From the NCBI RefSeq assembly GCF_900100205.1, contig NZ_FNEQ01000001.1, positions 558,001-622,000 of the forward strand: 64,000 nt of DNA, read 5' to 3'. Position numbers and translations under genes: made by a program. Source of the stretch: Duganella sp. OV510. Its GTDB lineage: Bacteria > Pseudomonadota > Gammaproteobacteria > Burkholderiales > Burkholderiaceae_D. This document shows positions 1-9,394 of this stretch, piece after piece. The notes beneath the pieces were generated by a model. The model did not search any database. It was not told the DNA's origin and was given only the letters and a program-made list of their open reading frames with translations. Numbering within the stretch: the first letter of the stretch is position 1; each line of letters begins with the position of its first letter.

Positions 1-1687
1 ACGGCAAGGCGTTCTCATAGCTCGACTCGCCATACTGGTCGGAATCGCCCATGGTCGGCAGCTTGATATCCGGCGTGACGCCGCGCAGCTGGGTGGTGCC
101 GCCGTTGATGCGGAAGAACTGCGCCACCGTGTATTTCAGCTCGCCGTAACGGGTTTTCTCGCCCGGCGCAAAGCGGTTCAGGTCGAACAGCGTCTGCACC
201 GTGCCCTTGCCGAAGCTTGGCTCGCCGATGATGATGCCACGGCCGTAATCCTGGATCGCCGCCGCAAAGATCTCCGACGCCGAGGCCGAACCACGATTGA
301 TCAGCACGCCCATCGGGCCATCCCAGGCCATGCCCGGATCGGTGTCGCTTTCCACCTCGACCTTGTTGTCACCGGTGCGCTGCATCACCACCGGGCCCTT
401 GTCGATGAACAGGCCGGTCAGCTCGACCGCCTCGCTCAGCGAGCCGCCGCCATTGTTGCGCAGGTCGATGAGCACATTGTCAACCTTGTCCTTCTTCAGC
501 TCGACCAGCAGGCGCTTGACGTCGCGGGTGGCGCTCTTGAAGTCCTTGTCGCCCTTGCGGCGCGCCTCGAAGTCCATATAGAAGGTCGGCAGCGAAATCA
601 CGCCGACGCGGCGCTTGGCGTTGCCATCCTTGACTTCATAGATGGATTTCTTGGCCGACTGCTCTTCCATGCTGATCTTCTGGCGCACCAGCGTGACAAA
701 GGTGTGCTTGCCGTCCGGTCCGGCATCGGCCGGAATGATTTCCAGCTTGACGGTCGAATCCTTCGGACCGCGGATCAGCGCCACCACGTCATCCAGGCGC
801 CAGCCCATCACCTCGGTCATCGGCGTCTTCTCGTCCTTGGCCACGCCAACGATCTTGTCGCCGACCTTGACCTTGCCGGACAGGCCGGCCGGACTGCCGG
901 TCACCACCTCGCGCACCACGGTGTAATCGTCGCGCGATTGCAGCACGCAGCCGATGCCTTCCAGCGACAGGCGCATGGCGATGTCGAAGTTGTCGGCGGC
1001 GCGCGGGCCCAGGTAGTTGGTGTGCGGCTCGATCGACATCGCATACGCGTTCATGAAGATCTGGAACACATCTTCGCTGGTCAGCTTGCGCGACGGGCTC
1101 AGGTAGCCTTCATAGCGCTTGTCCAGCGTCTCGCGGATGGACTTGTCGTCCTTGCCGGCCAGCTTCAGGCGCAGCCATTCATTCTTGACACGCTTGCGCC
1201 ACAGGTCCTTGACCTCGGCGTCGCTCTTGGCCCAGTCGACCTTCTCGCGGTCGTACTGATAGCTTTCGTCGGAAGCGAATTCAAACTTGCCCTGCTTGAC
1301 CAGTTCGCGCGCATAGGCGATGCGCTCGTTGAAGCGCTGCTGGTACAGGTTGAAGATGGCAAACGGCACGCTGAGGTTTTCAGTATTGATGGCGTCGTCC
1401 AGGCGGGTGCGCACGATCGAATACTGGTCGATATCCGCCTGCGTGAAGAACATTTTCTCCGCGTCCAGCGACTTGAAATAGCGGTCGAAGATCTTTTCCG
1501 ACATCGCATCGTCCAGCGGCAAGGGCTTGTAGTGGGCCTTGCCCAGCACTACGGAGGTAAAGCGGGCCGCCATGGTCTGGCCTGGCAACGGCTTGAGGGG
1601 GGTGTCCGCCGCTTTCTCTGGCGCGGCGATACCGGCCTGAACTGACAGGGCCGCGAGCACGGCCACCAACAGCATTTGCTTCTTCAT
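1..1687 (-). CDS. prc: Carboxy-terminal (tail-specific) protease, S41 family, C-terminus cut by window edge
   Basis: Periplasmic processing protease that degrades or trims proteins from their C-terminus. About 562 residues are visible; the C-terminal end lies outside the window. A signal peptide (MKKQMLLVAVLAALSVQAG) begins the protein. An N-terminal helical region is followed by a PDZ domain (about residues 215-310, with VREVVTGSPAGLSGKVKVGD) and the S41 catalytic domain. The catalytic serine lies in GSASASEIFAAAIQDYGRG and the general-base lysine in SFGKGTVQT, the classical Ser/Lys dyad of Tsp/CtpA enzymes. The start at 1687 is the only one that gives a full signal peptide. The 5' region faces the chemoreceptor gene across about 410 bp of AT-rich DNA. 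Family assignment is firm; the substrates cannot be read from the sequence. Confidence 0.93.
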   Translation of the reverse strand, partial: MKKQMLLVAVLAALSVQAGIAAPEKAADTPLKPLPGQTMAARFTSVVLGKAHYKPLPLDDAMSEKIFDRYFKSLDAEKMFFTQADIDQYSIVRTRLDDAINTENLSVPFAIFNLYQQRFNERIAYARELVKQGKFEFASDESYQYDREKVDWAKSDAEVKDLWRKRVKNEWLRLKLAGKDDKSIRETLDKRYEGYLSPSRKLTSEDVFQIFMNAYAMSIEPHTNYLGPRAADNFDIAMRLSLEGIGCVLQSRDDYTVVREVVTGSPAGLSGKVKVGDKIVGVAKDEKTPMTEVMGWRLDDVVALIRGPKDSTVKLEIIPADAGPDGKHTFVTLVRQKISMEEQSAKKSIYEVKDGNAKRRVGVISLPTFYMDFEARRKGDKDFKSATRDVKRLLVELKKDKVDNVLIDLRNNGGGSLSEAVELTGLFIDKGPVVMQRTGDNKVEVESDTDPGMAWDGPMGVLINRGSASASEIFAAAIQDYGRGIIIGEPSFGKGTVQTLFDLNRFAPGEKTRYGELKYTVAQFFRINGGTTQLRGVTPDIKLPTMGDSDQYGESSYENALP

Positions 1688-2098
1688 CGGCTTACTCCGA
1701 AACATATATGAATAAATTTGTTGCGTAAATGTGTGCAATCTCATTCTACAGGGAGGCGGACTTGCACGGGGCTGGTATTTCACAGTTTCCCCGCCTAAGC
1801 TTAAAGATGGCTGAAACGAAACATCCGGTAACACGATTTTACTAAGTATAAATACTTACCAATGTGCAATTTTTTACACAAGTCATTGTTTTATAAATAG
1901 AAATCTTTCGAGAACCTGTTCAGTTTCATTGCCTAACAGAAAAAAACTGTATATCATAATGGTCTTAGTTTCATGTTGACGGCCCCGCCAGGCAGCACTA
2001 TTACGGCAGTGTCTTCGCCCCACGCTATGCTCCCCCGCCCCCGGAGCAGCTCGATTCCGAGCGACCTCAAACGCAATACCTATTCTCTGAAGAGATCA
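1688..2098. other. AT-rich divergent intergenic region with a perfect palindrome
   Basis: This 411-bp gap separates the divergent prc and chemoreceptor genes and must hold both promoters. It is much more AT-rich than its surroundings, mainly between 1795 and 1965. It contains a perfect 7-bp inverted repeat, TAAGTAT-AA-ATACTTA, at 1843-1858. I see no convincing sigma-28 type promoter for the chemoreceptor and no small ORF worth calling. Confidence 0.5.
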
Positions 2099-4120
2099 AT
2101 GAAAACAATAATGATGAATCCCCGTAACTGGGGTGTCGGTACGAAAATTACCGTTTTTACCTTTGGCCTGCTGAGCGTCATCATGGCCATCCTGCTGGTG
2201 CTGATTAATATGAGCACCTCCGCCATGCTGAAAGAGCGTGCGCGCGCCAATGTGGCCTACAACCTCAGCGGCATCAGCAACACCGTCGAAGTATTCAACT
2301 CGGCGATGATGAACGAGGCCTCCGCCTTCGCCCGCCTGTTTGCCGCCGAGTTCAAGGGCGGCCAGTTCTCGCTCGATCCGTCCACCACCGTCGATATCGG
2401 CGGCAAGGCCACGCCGACACTGAAGTTCGCCGGCAAGCCGCTGAACCTGGACTTCACCATCCCGGACAAGTTCACCACCGACACCGGCGTCATCGTCACC
2501 ATCTTTGCCGCCACCGGCGAGGACTTCGTGCGCGTGACCACCACCGTGCGCAAGGAAAACGGCGACCGCGCTGTCGGCACGCAGCTCGACCGCTCCCACC
2601 CGAGCTATCCGGTGCTGCGTTCAGGCAGCAGCTATATCGGCCTGGCCAACCTGTTCGGCAAGCCTTTCATCACCCAGTACGACCCGATCAAGGACGACAG
2701 CGGCAAGACCATCGGCGTGCTGTTCATCGGCCTCGATATCGCCAAGAACATGGCGATGCTGAAGGAGAAAATCAAGGAAATCAAGATCGGTGAAACCGGT
2801 TATATCTATGTGATCAACGCCGCCGAGGGCAAGACCCTGGGCAACGCGCTGGTCCACCCAGGCAAGGAAGGCGAGAATCTGCTGGACCTGAAGAGCAGCG
2901 ACGGCCGCCTGTTCGTCAAGGACATGCTGGCGCAGAAGGATGGCGGCATGACCTACGACTGGAGCGAAAAAGACGGCGCCTCGCCACGCGAGAAAATGGT
3001 CGAGTTCCATACCTTCAAGCCATGGAACTGGCTGATCGTCGGCGGCACCTACACCGAGGAAATCACCCGCGAAGCGGCGCAACTGCGCAACCGCTACGCG
3101 CTGCTGGGCCTGATCTCGCTGGTGGTGTTTGCCGCCGCGCTGTTCCTGCTGGTACGCAGCGTGGTATCGCGTCCGCTGGCGCGTGCCGACGAGGCTGCCG
3201 AACGCATCGCCGCCGGCGACCTTGACGTTCACCTGCAGGTCGACAACGAGGACGAAATCGGCCAGGTACTGCGCTCGCTGAACAACATCAGCGACAACCT
3301 GTCCGGCGTGGTCGGCCAGGTGCGCCGTGGCGCCGAGCAGATCACCACCGCGTCGAGCGAAATCGCGCACGGCAACCTGGACCTGTCGCAACGCACCGAA
3401 CAACAGGCGTCCAGCCTGGAAGAAACCGCCGCCTCGATGGAAGAACTGAGCAGCGCCGTCACGCAAAACGCCGAGAACGCCTCGCAAGCCAACCAGATGG
3501 CGCTGGCCGCGTCCAGCGTCGCCGCCAAGGGTGGCGAAGTGGTGGCGCAGGTGGTGGAAACCATGGGCTCGATCACCGATTCGTCGCGCAAGATCGCCGA
3601 CATCATTTCGGTCATCGACGGCATCGCCTTCCAGACCAACATCCTGGCGCTGAACGCTGCCGTGGAAGCGGCCCGCGCCGGCGAACAAGGCCGCGGCTTC
3701 GCCGTGGTGGCGTCCGAAGTGCGCACGCTGGCCCAGCGCTCGGCCACCGCCGCCAAGGAAATCAAGGAACTGATCGACGATTCCGTCGCCAAGGTTGAAA
3801 CCGGCAGCAAGCAGGTTGAAAAAGCCGGCTCCACCATGCAGGAAGTGGTGGACAGCGTGCGCCGCGTGACCGATATCATGGCCGAAATCAGCCACGCCAG
3901 CGAAGAGCAGCGCGCCGGCATCAGCCAGGTGCACGAAGCGGTCACCCAGATGGACCAGGTAACCCAGCAGAACGCCGCGCTGGTGGAAGAAGCCGCCGCC
4001 GCCGCGCAGGCGCTGCAGGATCAGGCCCACGAACTGGAAGAAGTGGTCAAGATCTTCAAACTGGGCAGCCACGCCGGCCAGCCGGCGCTGAGCCAAAGCC
4101 GGCACCTGGCACTGAAATAA
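2099..4120 (+). CDS. Methyl-accepting chemotaxis protein with Cache sensor domain
   Basis: Inner-membrane chemoreceptor of 673 residues that relays periplasmic ligand binding to CheA/CheW. TM1 is at about residues 16-38. The periplasmic part (about 40-325) resembles the Cache3-Cache2 fusion type, with [20 protein letters not shown] and [12 protein letters not shown] in the PAS-like core. TM2 follows at about 332-352, then HAMP, then a long MCP signalling hairpin whose tip reads [32 protein letters not shown]. The start at 2099 (MKTIMM) was chosen because the longer reading from 1973 adds a proline-rich stretch without receptor features. ATGs at 2111 and 2114 are alternatives. No C-terminal CheR-tethering pentapeptide is seen; the protein ends SRHLALK. 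A strong terminator follows. The ligand is unknown; small organic acids are common for this sensor class. Confidence 0.93.
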   Translation: MKTIMMNPRNWGVGTKITVFTFGLLSVIMAILLVLINMSTSAMLKERARANVAYNLSGISNTVEVFNSAMMNEASAFARLFAAEFKGGQFSLDPSTTVDIGGKATPTLKFAGKPLNLDFTIPDKFTTDTGVIVTIFAATGEDFVRVTTTVRKENGDRAVGTQLDRSHPSYPVLRSGSSYIGLANLFGKPFITQYDPIKDDSGKTIGVLFIGLDIAKNMAMLKEKIKEIKIGETGYIYVINAAEGKTLGNALVHPGKEGENLLDLKSSDGRLFVKDMLAQKDGGMTYDWSEKDGASPREKMVEFHTFKPWNWLIVGGTYTEEITREAAQLRNRYALLGLISLVVFAAALFLLVRSVVSRPLARADEAAERIAAGDLDVHLQVDNEDEIGQVLRSLNNISDNLSGVVGQVRRGAEQITTASSEIAHGNLDLSQRTEQQASSLEETAASMEELSSAVTQNAENASQANQMALAASSVAAKGGEVVAQVVETMGSITDSSRKIADIISVIDGIAFQTNILALNAAVEAARAGEQGRGFAVVASEVRTLAQRSATAAKEIKELIDDSVAKVETGSKQVEKAGSTMQEVVDSVRRVTDIMAEISHASEEQRAGISQVHEAVTQMDQVTQQNAALVEEAAAAAQALQDQAHELEEVVKIFKLGSHAGQPALSQSRHLALK

Positions 4121-4139
4121 TCCGGCCGCACGCCGGTCG

Positions 4140-4174
4140 AAGCCGCCCCGTCAAAAACGGAGGCGGCTTTTTTA
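4140..4174 (+). terminator. Rho-independent terminator after the chemoreceptor gene
   Basis: Stem AAGCCGCC (4140-4147) pairs with GGCGGCTT (4062+100 = 4162-4169), extended by an inner CCG/CGG pair, and is followed by a T-rich tail. It lies 20 bp after the stop codon at 4120. Confidence 0.9.
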
Positions 4175-4189
4175 TTTTATAATTGCCGA

Positions 4190-4588
4190 ATGCCTACTCT
4201 TTTCCAGCACCGGCGCTTGACTAACATGCTCAGCCTGATCGTCTCCATGGCGATCCTGCTGAACCTGTTCGCGCCGGCGATCAGCCAGGCGGTCACCCCG
4301 GCCGTGCTGGCTGGCGAGATGCTGGCCAGCGAAATTTGCAGCGCCACACCGCTCGCCGTCAGCCCGGCCGGCGGCAAGCGGGTGCCAGGCGGCCTCCACG
4401 CCCATGGTCTCAAGCATTGCATGCTGTGCGCCGTCCACGCCGGCGGCGACGCGCCACCGCCTGTTGCGGCCGGCCTGCCGGCGGTACTGGAAGGTCACGA
4501 CGTTTATCCGGCGCCGCGCCCAGCCGCGCAGCGACAGCACAGCCACTGGTCTGACGCCCAGCCACGCGGCCCGCCCGCCCGCGCCTGA
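4190..4588 (+). CDS. DUF2946-like small protein, first gene of a copper-handling cluster
   Basis: Small exported or membrane-associated protein of 132 residues. A hydrophobic N-terminal segment (about residues 13-32, MLSLIVSMAILLNLFAPAIS) is followed by a Cys/His cluster, CSAT and HGLKHCMLCAVHAGG, as in the DUF2946 family. That family is usually found beside SCO and PCuAC copper chaperones, as here. It probably binds copper in the periplasm, but no biochemical role is established. The start is uncertain. A TATAAT at 4178-4183 lies so close to the ATG at 4190 that transcription from it would be nearly leaderless; the ATG at 4226 would leave a normal leader and a cleaner signal peptide. The proline- and arginine-rich C-terminus looks unstructured. 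Confidence 0.7.
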   Translation: MPTLFQHRRLTNMLSLIVSMAILLNLFAPAISQAVTPAVLAGEMLASEICSATPLAVSPAGGKRVPGGLHAHGLKHCMLCAVHAGGDAPPPVAAGLPAVLEGHDVYPAPRPAAQRQHSHWSDAQPRGPPARA

Positions 4589-4659
4589 GATTCCGCCCGC
4601 CGCATCGCCGCGCCCGCGCGCGGCCGTGCCTCCGCATCTTCCGCTTTACAGGATAGACT

Positions 4660-5277
4660 ATGCAACGCCGTACCTTTATCTCGTCGTTGGCCGCCCTGCC
4701 CGTGCCGTTCCTGGCCGGCACCGCGCACGCCGCCGGTTTCACCGCCATCGACATCACCGGCGCCAACATCGGCCCCGACTACCAGCTGTTCTACACCAAC
4801 GGCAAGCCCGCCACGCTACGCGATTTCAAGGGCAAGCTGGTGATGCTGTTCTTCGGCTTCACCCAGTGCCCGGACGTCTGCCCGACAGCGCTGGCGCGCG
4901 CCGCCGAAATCAAGCGCCTGCTGGGCGCCGACGGCGACAAGCTGCAAGTGGTATTCGTCACAGTCGACCCGGAACGCGATACCGCGCCGCTGCTGACCGA
5001 GTACATGCGCGCCTTCGACCCGACCTTTGTTGCCGTGCGCGGCAACCTGGAACAGACGGCCAAGGCCGCCAAGGACTTCAAGATCTTCTACCGCAAGGTG
5101 CCGAGCGGCAGTTCCTACACCATGGACCACACTGCCCTCACCTATGTGTTCGACACCAACGGCAAGATCCGCCTGGCGATGAAACACGCGCAAACCGCCC
5201 AGGAGTGCGCAGCCGACCTGCGCCTGCTGCTGAACCCCAAGAAAGAAACCAATTTCCTGAAAGGACTCTTCCAATGA
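4660..5277 (+). CDS. SCO1/SenC family copper chaperone / thioredoxin-like protein
   Basis: Periplasmic thioredoxin-fold protein of 205 residues that delivers copper to the CuA site of cytochrome oxidase or acts as a thiol reductase. A signal sequence of TAT/Sec type (MQRRTFISSLAALPVPFLAG) leads the chain. The metal-binding CxxxC is in GFTQCPDVCPTALARA, and the third ligand histidine is in YTMDHTALTYVFD, so all three copper ligands are present. It lies 71 bp after the DUF2946 gene, and its stop codon overlaps the next start (ATGA), so translational coupling with the PCuAC gene is expected. The ribosome site is AGGATAG. Confidence 0.93.
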   Translation: MQRRTFISSLAALPVPFLAGTAHAAGFTAIDITGANIGPDYQLFYTNGKPATLRDFKGKLVMLFFGFTQCPDVCPTALARAAEIKRLLGADGDKLQVVFVTVDPERDTAPLLTEYMRAFDPTFVAVRGNLEQTAKAAKDFKIFYRKVPSGSSYTMDHTALTYVFDTNGKIRLAMKHAQTAQECAADLRLLLNPKKETNFLKGLFQ

Positions 5278-5705
5278 GAAAACTGCTCTCCCTGCTGCTG
5301 ATGGCAGCCCTGCCCGCGCTGGCGCAAGTCACCGTCGGCGAACCATGGGTGCGCGCCACCGTGGCCGCACAAAAAGCCACCGGCGCGTTCATGACGCTGA
5401 CCTCGACCCAGACCAGCAAACTGGTCGGCGCCAGCTCGCCGGCCGCCGGCGCGGTCGAGGTGCATGAAATGAAAATGGATAACGACATGATGCGCATGCG
5501 CCAGGTGCAATCGCTGGACCTGCCAGCCGGCCAGGCCGTCAAGCTGGCGCCCGGCGGCTATCACCTGATGCTGATGGGCCTGAAGCAGCCGCTGAAGGAT
5601 GGCGACAAGGTACCGCTGACGCTGGAGTTTGAAGATGCGCAGAAGGTGCGCAGCAAGGTAGTGGTCGACGCGCCCGTCAAGCCGCTCAACGCTGCTGCGC
5701 ACTAA
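5274..5705 (+). CDS. PCuAC family periplasmic copper chaperone
   Basis: Copper(I) chaperone of 143 residues with a signal peptide (MRKLLSLLLMAALPALAQ). The diagnostic H-M...M...H-x-M copper motif is complete: EVHEMKMDNDMMRM, then GGYHLMLMGL about 20 residues later. PCuAC proteins work with SCO proteins to load copper into cytochrome oxidase. The ATG at 5274 overlaps the SCO stop codon by four bases, which fixes the start. The stop at 5705 abuts, end to end, the stop of the convergent metallo-hydrolase gene, leaving no room for a separate terminator. Confidence 0.93.
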   Translation: MRKLLSLLLMAALPALAQVTVGEPWVRATVAAQKATGAFMTLTSTQTSKLVGASSPAAGAVEVHEMKMDNDMMRMRQVQSLDLPAGQAVKLAPGGYHLMLMGLKQPLKDGDKVPLTLEFEDAQKVRSKVVVDAPVKPLNAAAH

Positions 5706-6941
5706 TCATGATGCATGCCGGCTGACCCACTTCAGCCGGTCGTCTTCGTCGCCGTTGCCGGTGACGTAGACGGTGTAGCTGGCGCCATCCGGCGCCACCC
5801 GCACCACCACGTGGCCGTCGCGGCTGCGCAGCTGGCTGGTCAGGCGCCGGTTGACCAGATGATTTGCTGCCATCAACGATGTCGCATACACTTCGCGCGG
5901 GCCTGGATACAGGCGCTGGCTTAGCATGCGCTCCAGCTGCAACATGTCCGGATGCGCGAGATGCCAGCTTGGTATCACCCACGCCTGCGGACGCAGCGCG
6001 CGCACCACGTCGCCACTCAGGCCGTCGAACATGCCGTGATGGTCGGCAGTGGCCACATTGACCGGTCCCGCCACCTTGGCTGCCGCACCCAGCACGTCAC
6101 GCCAGGGCAGCTCGCCATCGTGCGTGTAGCTGGTCAGGTCGCCGCCGGTGAAGTAGGCGAATTTTCCCAGGCTGATTTTCAGCGCGATCGAACACACATT
6201 CTCATCCGGATAGTCGGCGCGCGCCAGCGACGACAACGGAGGGAACATGCTTTTGGCCTGCTCGCCGCTGCCAGTCCATACCTCGCCGTTGGCAGCCACC
6301 GTGCGGATGCTGAACGGCGCGCTGCCACCGCGCATCGCCAGCTGGCTGGCGCTGCCGGCGCGGATTGCCGCCACGCCCAGCCCGCGCTGCACACGCGACT
6401 GCACGAAAGCATAGTAGTTTTCTGCATAGCGGCCGCCTGGCCTGAGCGGAAAGTCATACGCCGGATAGCCGCGATCGACCAGCAGGCCGACCGGCAGCAG
6501 CTCCGCCACATCGGTCACGCCGGACAGCCGGTAAGCACCTTGCGCCGATAGTGGCGCGGCGTCATTGACATCACCCAGATGGTCCGGATGGATGTGCGTC
6601 ACCAGCAGGTAGTCCAGCTGCTGGCGGCCGGTGGCGCGCAAATGCCGTTGCGCATATCGCGCTATCCATTCGCCGGGCCGGTGCGATGCGTCCGGCATCG
6701 GCGCGGCCGAGACATCCAGCGCATTGTTGGTGGCGCCAGCGTCAATCAGCATGCTGGTCCCGTCTGGCATGACGACCAGCGTGGCGCTGCCTCGCCCGGT
6801 GGCGATGTGGTGGATGTCCAGGCAGCCCGGCGTCCATGGCGGCAGGTGCTGGTCTTCCACGGCGGCAGTCGCCGCGCGCAAGGCCAGCGGCGCCGCCAGC
6901 AAGCCCAATACAAAGTGACGGCGGTTCAGAGGTGCGGTCAT
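5706..6941 (-). CDS. Exported metallo-beta-lactamase-fold hydrolase
   Basis: Predicted periplasmic MBL-fold hydrolase of 411 residues. A twin-arginine signal (NRRHFVLGLLAAPLALRAATA) starts the protein. The metal motif is in LVTHIHPDHLGDVND (HxHxDH). A second histidine-bearing segment, ATADHHGMFDGL, supports a ComEC/Rec2-like MBL subgroup. It is the last gene after fecI, fecR and fecA-like genes, separated from the receptor by only a few bases, so it is almost certainly co-transcribed with them. I chose the second ATG (6941) because the GGG of the ribosome site lies only 6 bases before it; the upstream ATG at 6947 is directly on that site. The substrate is unknown; a ligand released outside the cell and taken up by the receptor is a guess from context. 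Confidence 0.8.
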   Translation of the reverse strand: MTAPLNRRHFVLGLLAAPLALRAATAAVEDQHLPPWTPGCLDIHHIATGRGSATLVVMPDGTSMLIDAGATNNALDVSAAPMPDASHRPGEWIARYAQRHLRATGRQQLDYLLVTHIHPDHLGDVNDAAPLSAQGAYRLSGVTDVAELLPVGLLVDRGYPAYDFPLRPGGRYAENYYAFVQSRVQRGLGVAAIRAGSASQLAMRGGSAPFSIRTVAANGEVWTGSGEQAKSMFPPLSSLARADYPDENVCSIALKISLGKFAYFTGGDLTSYTHDGELPWRDVLGAAAKVAGPVNVATADHHGMFDGLSGDVVRALRPQAWVIPSWHLAHPDMLQLERMLSQRLYPGPREVYATSLMAANHLVNRRLTSQLRSRDGHVVVRVAPDGASYTVYVTGNGDEDDRLKWVSRHAS

Positions 6942-6950
6942 GGCCATCCC

Positions 6951-9317
6951 TTAGAATTTCGCGCCGAGCGTCAGGCCGAAGGTGCGCGGCTCGCCGTCAT
7001 ATTCTGCACGCACCACCTGCGTCGAGCGGGTCAGGATGTAGCGTGTGTCGTTGGCGTTCTTCACCCAAGCGGTCACTTTCCAGCTGCGGTCGGGCGACTC
7101 ATAGCCGATGCTCATATTGGCCAGGCCGTAGCCCGGGATCTGCAGGTTGGGATCGGCGGCGGCGCCGGTGTTGTAGGTGTCGCGCCATGCGTAGTTGGCA
7201 GCAGCGGTGACGAAGCCGGCGCCGTTCAGCGGCAGCGTCATGTTGGCGGCCGCCGAATACTGATTGGCCGGCGCCGACGACAGCCGGTTGCCGGTGTAGT
7301 TGAAGGTGCCAACGGCAAAGCTGTCGTAGACGCCGTTCAGGTGGCTGTAGCCGGCCGACAGGTCGAGCCAGCGCGTGGGCTTGTACGCCACTTCCAGTTC
7401 GCCACCCTTCACGGTCGCCTTGCCGGCGTTGATGATGCTCAGGATGCCGGTCAGCGTGTTGTTGACGAATTCCTGCTTGTCGGTGTACTTCATCTTGTAC
7501 AGCGAAGCATTCAGGCGCAGACGGTTGTTCAGCCATTGCGACTTGACGCCGGCTTCGATATTGGTGACTTTTTCGGGATCGAACGGCGTGCGGAAGATCG
7601 CCGCCGTCGACGCATCGCCGTTGAAGCCGCCGGCGGTGAAGCCACGTGTGGCGCTGGCGTACCACATCAGATTGGCCTGTGGCTGCCAGCTCAGCACCAC
7701 GCGCGGCGTCAGCTCGCTCCAGCTGGCCTTGTTGCCGTTGCTGCTGAACGTGGCGGCCGGCCGCAGATAATCGGTGCGGGTCAGGCTGGCGGTTTTCTCG
7801 TCATGCGTGTAGCGCACGCCGGCGGTCAGGTCGAAGGTTGCGGGCAGGTGCAGCACGCCGTCAGCAAACACGCCGAGGCTTTGGGTGTCGACCTGCTGGT
7901 CGGCCAGTGTTGAACTGGCCAGTGCGCCGGTGCGTGCAGCCAGGCCGCGTGTCCACAACTGGCGTGCACCTTCCTCGCTCATGTAATACAGGCCGGTGAC
8001 GAAATCACCTGCAGCCCATTTCGGGCTGGCGTAGCGCAGTTCGTGCGACCAGGTGTCGATGTTGTCGGCGTCACGCGGGATGCTCTGGCTGCCGGTGGCC
8101 AGCAGGCTGTAATGCGCGCCAACGCCGGAATAATCTTCACTGGCGCGCGAGCTGCGGTAGGCGCTGATGGCGGTCAGGTCACCGGCGGCCAGCTTCCAGT
8201 TCAACCTGGCCGACATGCCTGAGATGTAGCGCTTGAAGCCCTGCTGCACGCCCAGTTCGGCGGTGCGCGGATTGCCGTCATCGCCCAGCGTATTGGACGA
8301 CAGCGTGCGGCCGCCATTCCAGTCTTCGCTGTAATCGGCGCTGAGCGTGGCCTCGATGTCGCTGTCCGGCTTAAGCAGCAGTTGCGCGCGATAGTTGCGG
8401 CTGTTCAGATCATCCAGCTCCTGACCGGTCAGGCGGTCGCGCCCATAACCATCGCGCTCGCGCACCGAGGTCGAGAATTTGATGGCAGCTGTCTCGCTCA
8501 GTGGCGTGCTGACCAAGCCATTGAACAGCCGCTCACCCATATTGCCGAAGCTGACTTGCGCTTCGGCGGCGCGCTCGTCCAGCGCTGGCTGACGCGTGGT
8601 GATGACGATCGCGCCGCCGGTGACATTACGGCCGAACAGCGTGCCCTGCGGCCCTTTCAGCACATTGATGCTGTCTAGATCAAACAGTTCAAAGCTGGCA
8701 GCGCTGTTACGCGGAATGAAGACGTCATCCACCACCACCGCCACCGGCTTGCTGACACCGATCTGCGAGAAGGTATTGCTGATGCCGCGAATGGCGATGG
8801 TCGGATTGGCCTGGCTGAACGACGACACCAGCAAGCCCGGCGTCAGGCGGCTGACATCCTGCAGGTTCTGCACGCGGTTCGCCTCCAGCGTGCGCGCCGA
8901 CAGCGTGGTCATCGAAATGGGAACGCTCTGGGCGGCCTGGCTGCGTTTTTGAGCGGTGACGGTGATGGAGGCGAGACCTTCGGCTGGCTCTGCGGCGACT
9001 GGTGCCGCTGCTGCGCTTGCGGCGGCGGGTGGGCGGCGAAAGATCACCACCGCGCTGGCGCCGTCATGGCGCACTTGCAGGCCGCTATTGCCGAGCAGCT
9101 GTTTCAGCGCATCGTCCGCCGACAGCGGGCCAAGCACGCCCCTGGTCTGCACGCCCTCGATATCGGCGCTGCTATACAGCACCTGCACGCCAGACTGGTC
9201 GCTCCATGCATCCAGCGCAGCCTTCAGATCGCCGGCGCCGATGTTGATGTCGCGCGTTTGCGCCTGCGCTGCCGCGCATAATGCCAGGGCGGCGATAGCC
9301 AGTGTATGACGAACCAT
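6951..9317 (-). CDS. TonB-dependent receptor with N-terminal signalling (STN) domain, FecA-like
   Basis: Outer-membrane active transporter of 788 residues that also signals to an anti-sigma factor. The signal peptide ends near AAAQAQ. The STN domain follows (about residues 25-75, INIGAGDLKAALDAWSDQSGVQVLYSS), then the plug (SVPISMTTLSARTLEANRVQNLQDVSRLTPG) and a beta-barrel ending in a terminal phenylalanine (FGLTLGAKF). The gene lies directly after fecR- and fecI-like genes, making a complete surface-signalling cassette. The ligand is not evident; the plug resembles receptors of the heme/siderophore/sugar group called from sphingomonads. Start 9317 was preferred over 9323 because AGGGA is then 6 bases upstream. 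An ECF-type promoter copy is at 9360-9392. Confidence 0.9.
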   Translation of the reverse strand: MVRHTLAIAALALCAAAQAQTRDINIGAGDLKAALDAWSDQSGVQVLYSSADIEGVQTRGVLGPLSADDALKQLLGNSGLQVRHDGASAVVIFRRPPAAASAAAAPVAAEPAEGLASITVTAQKRSQAAQSVPISMTTLSARTLEANRVQNLQDVSRLTPGLLVSSFSQANPTIAIRGISNTFSQIGVSKPVAVVVDDVFIPRNSAASFELFDLDSINVLKGPQGTLFGRNVTGGAIVITTRQPALDERAAEAQVSFGNMGERLFNGLVSTPLSETAAIKFSTSVRERDGYGRDRLTGQELDDLNSRNYRAQLLLKPDSDIEATLSADYSEDWNGGRTLSSNTLGDDGNPRTAELGVQQGFKRYISGMSARLNWKLAAGDLTAISAYRSSRASEDYSGVGAHYSLLATGSQSIPRDADNIDTWSHELRYASPKWAAGDFVTGLYYMSEEGARQLWTRGLAARTGALASSTLADQQVDTQSLGVFADGVLHLPATFDLTAGVRYTHDEKTASLTRTDYLRPAATFSSNGNKASWSELTPRVVLSWQPQANLMWYASATRGFTAGGFNGDASTAAIFRTPFDPEKVTNIEAGVKSQWLNNRLRLNASLYKMKYTDKQEFVNNTLTGILSIINAGKATVKGGELEVAYKPTRWLDLSAGYSHLNGVYDSFAVGTFNYTGNRLSSAPANQYSAAANMTLPLNGAGFVTAAANYAWRDTYNTGAAADPNLQIPGYGLANMSIGYESPDRSWKVTAWVKNANDTRYILTRSTQVVRAEYDGEPRTFGLTLGAKF

Positions 9318-9359
9318 GTTCATTCCCTAATTTTAGAAGTGATTGGATACTGCTCACTT

Positions 9360-9392
9360 ACTAAGACGAGTCGCGCGATGCGATCCGGTATG
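9360..9392 (-). promoter_or_regulatory. ECF-sigma (FecI-type) promoter of the receptor gene
   Basis: Read on the minus strand, CATACCGGAT, then 13 bases, then TCGTCTTAGT. Exactly the same two boxes with the same 13-base spacing stand before the sigma gene at 10962-10994. The expected transcription start lies about 30 bases before the receptor start codon. The CGTC-type -10 is typical of iron-starvation ECF sigma factors. That the neighbouring FecI uses it is an inference from position and repetition. Confidence 0.75.
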
Positions 9393-9394
9393 CA

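Noticed and set aside
4404..5273. Long N-terminal extension of the PCuAC frame
   Set aside because: It runs through the DUF2946 and SCO genes in another frame; the real start is the ATG at 5274 with a signal peptide.
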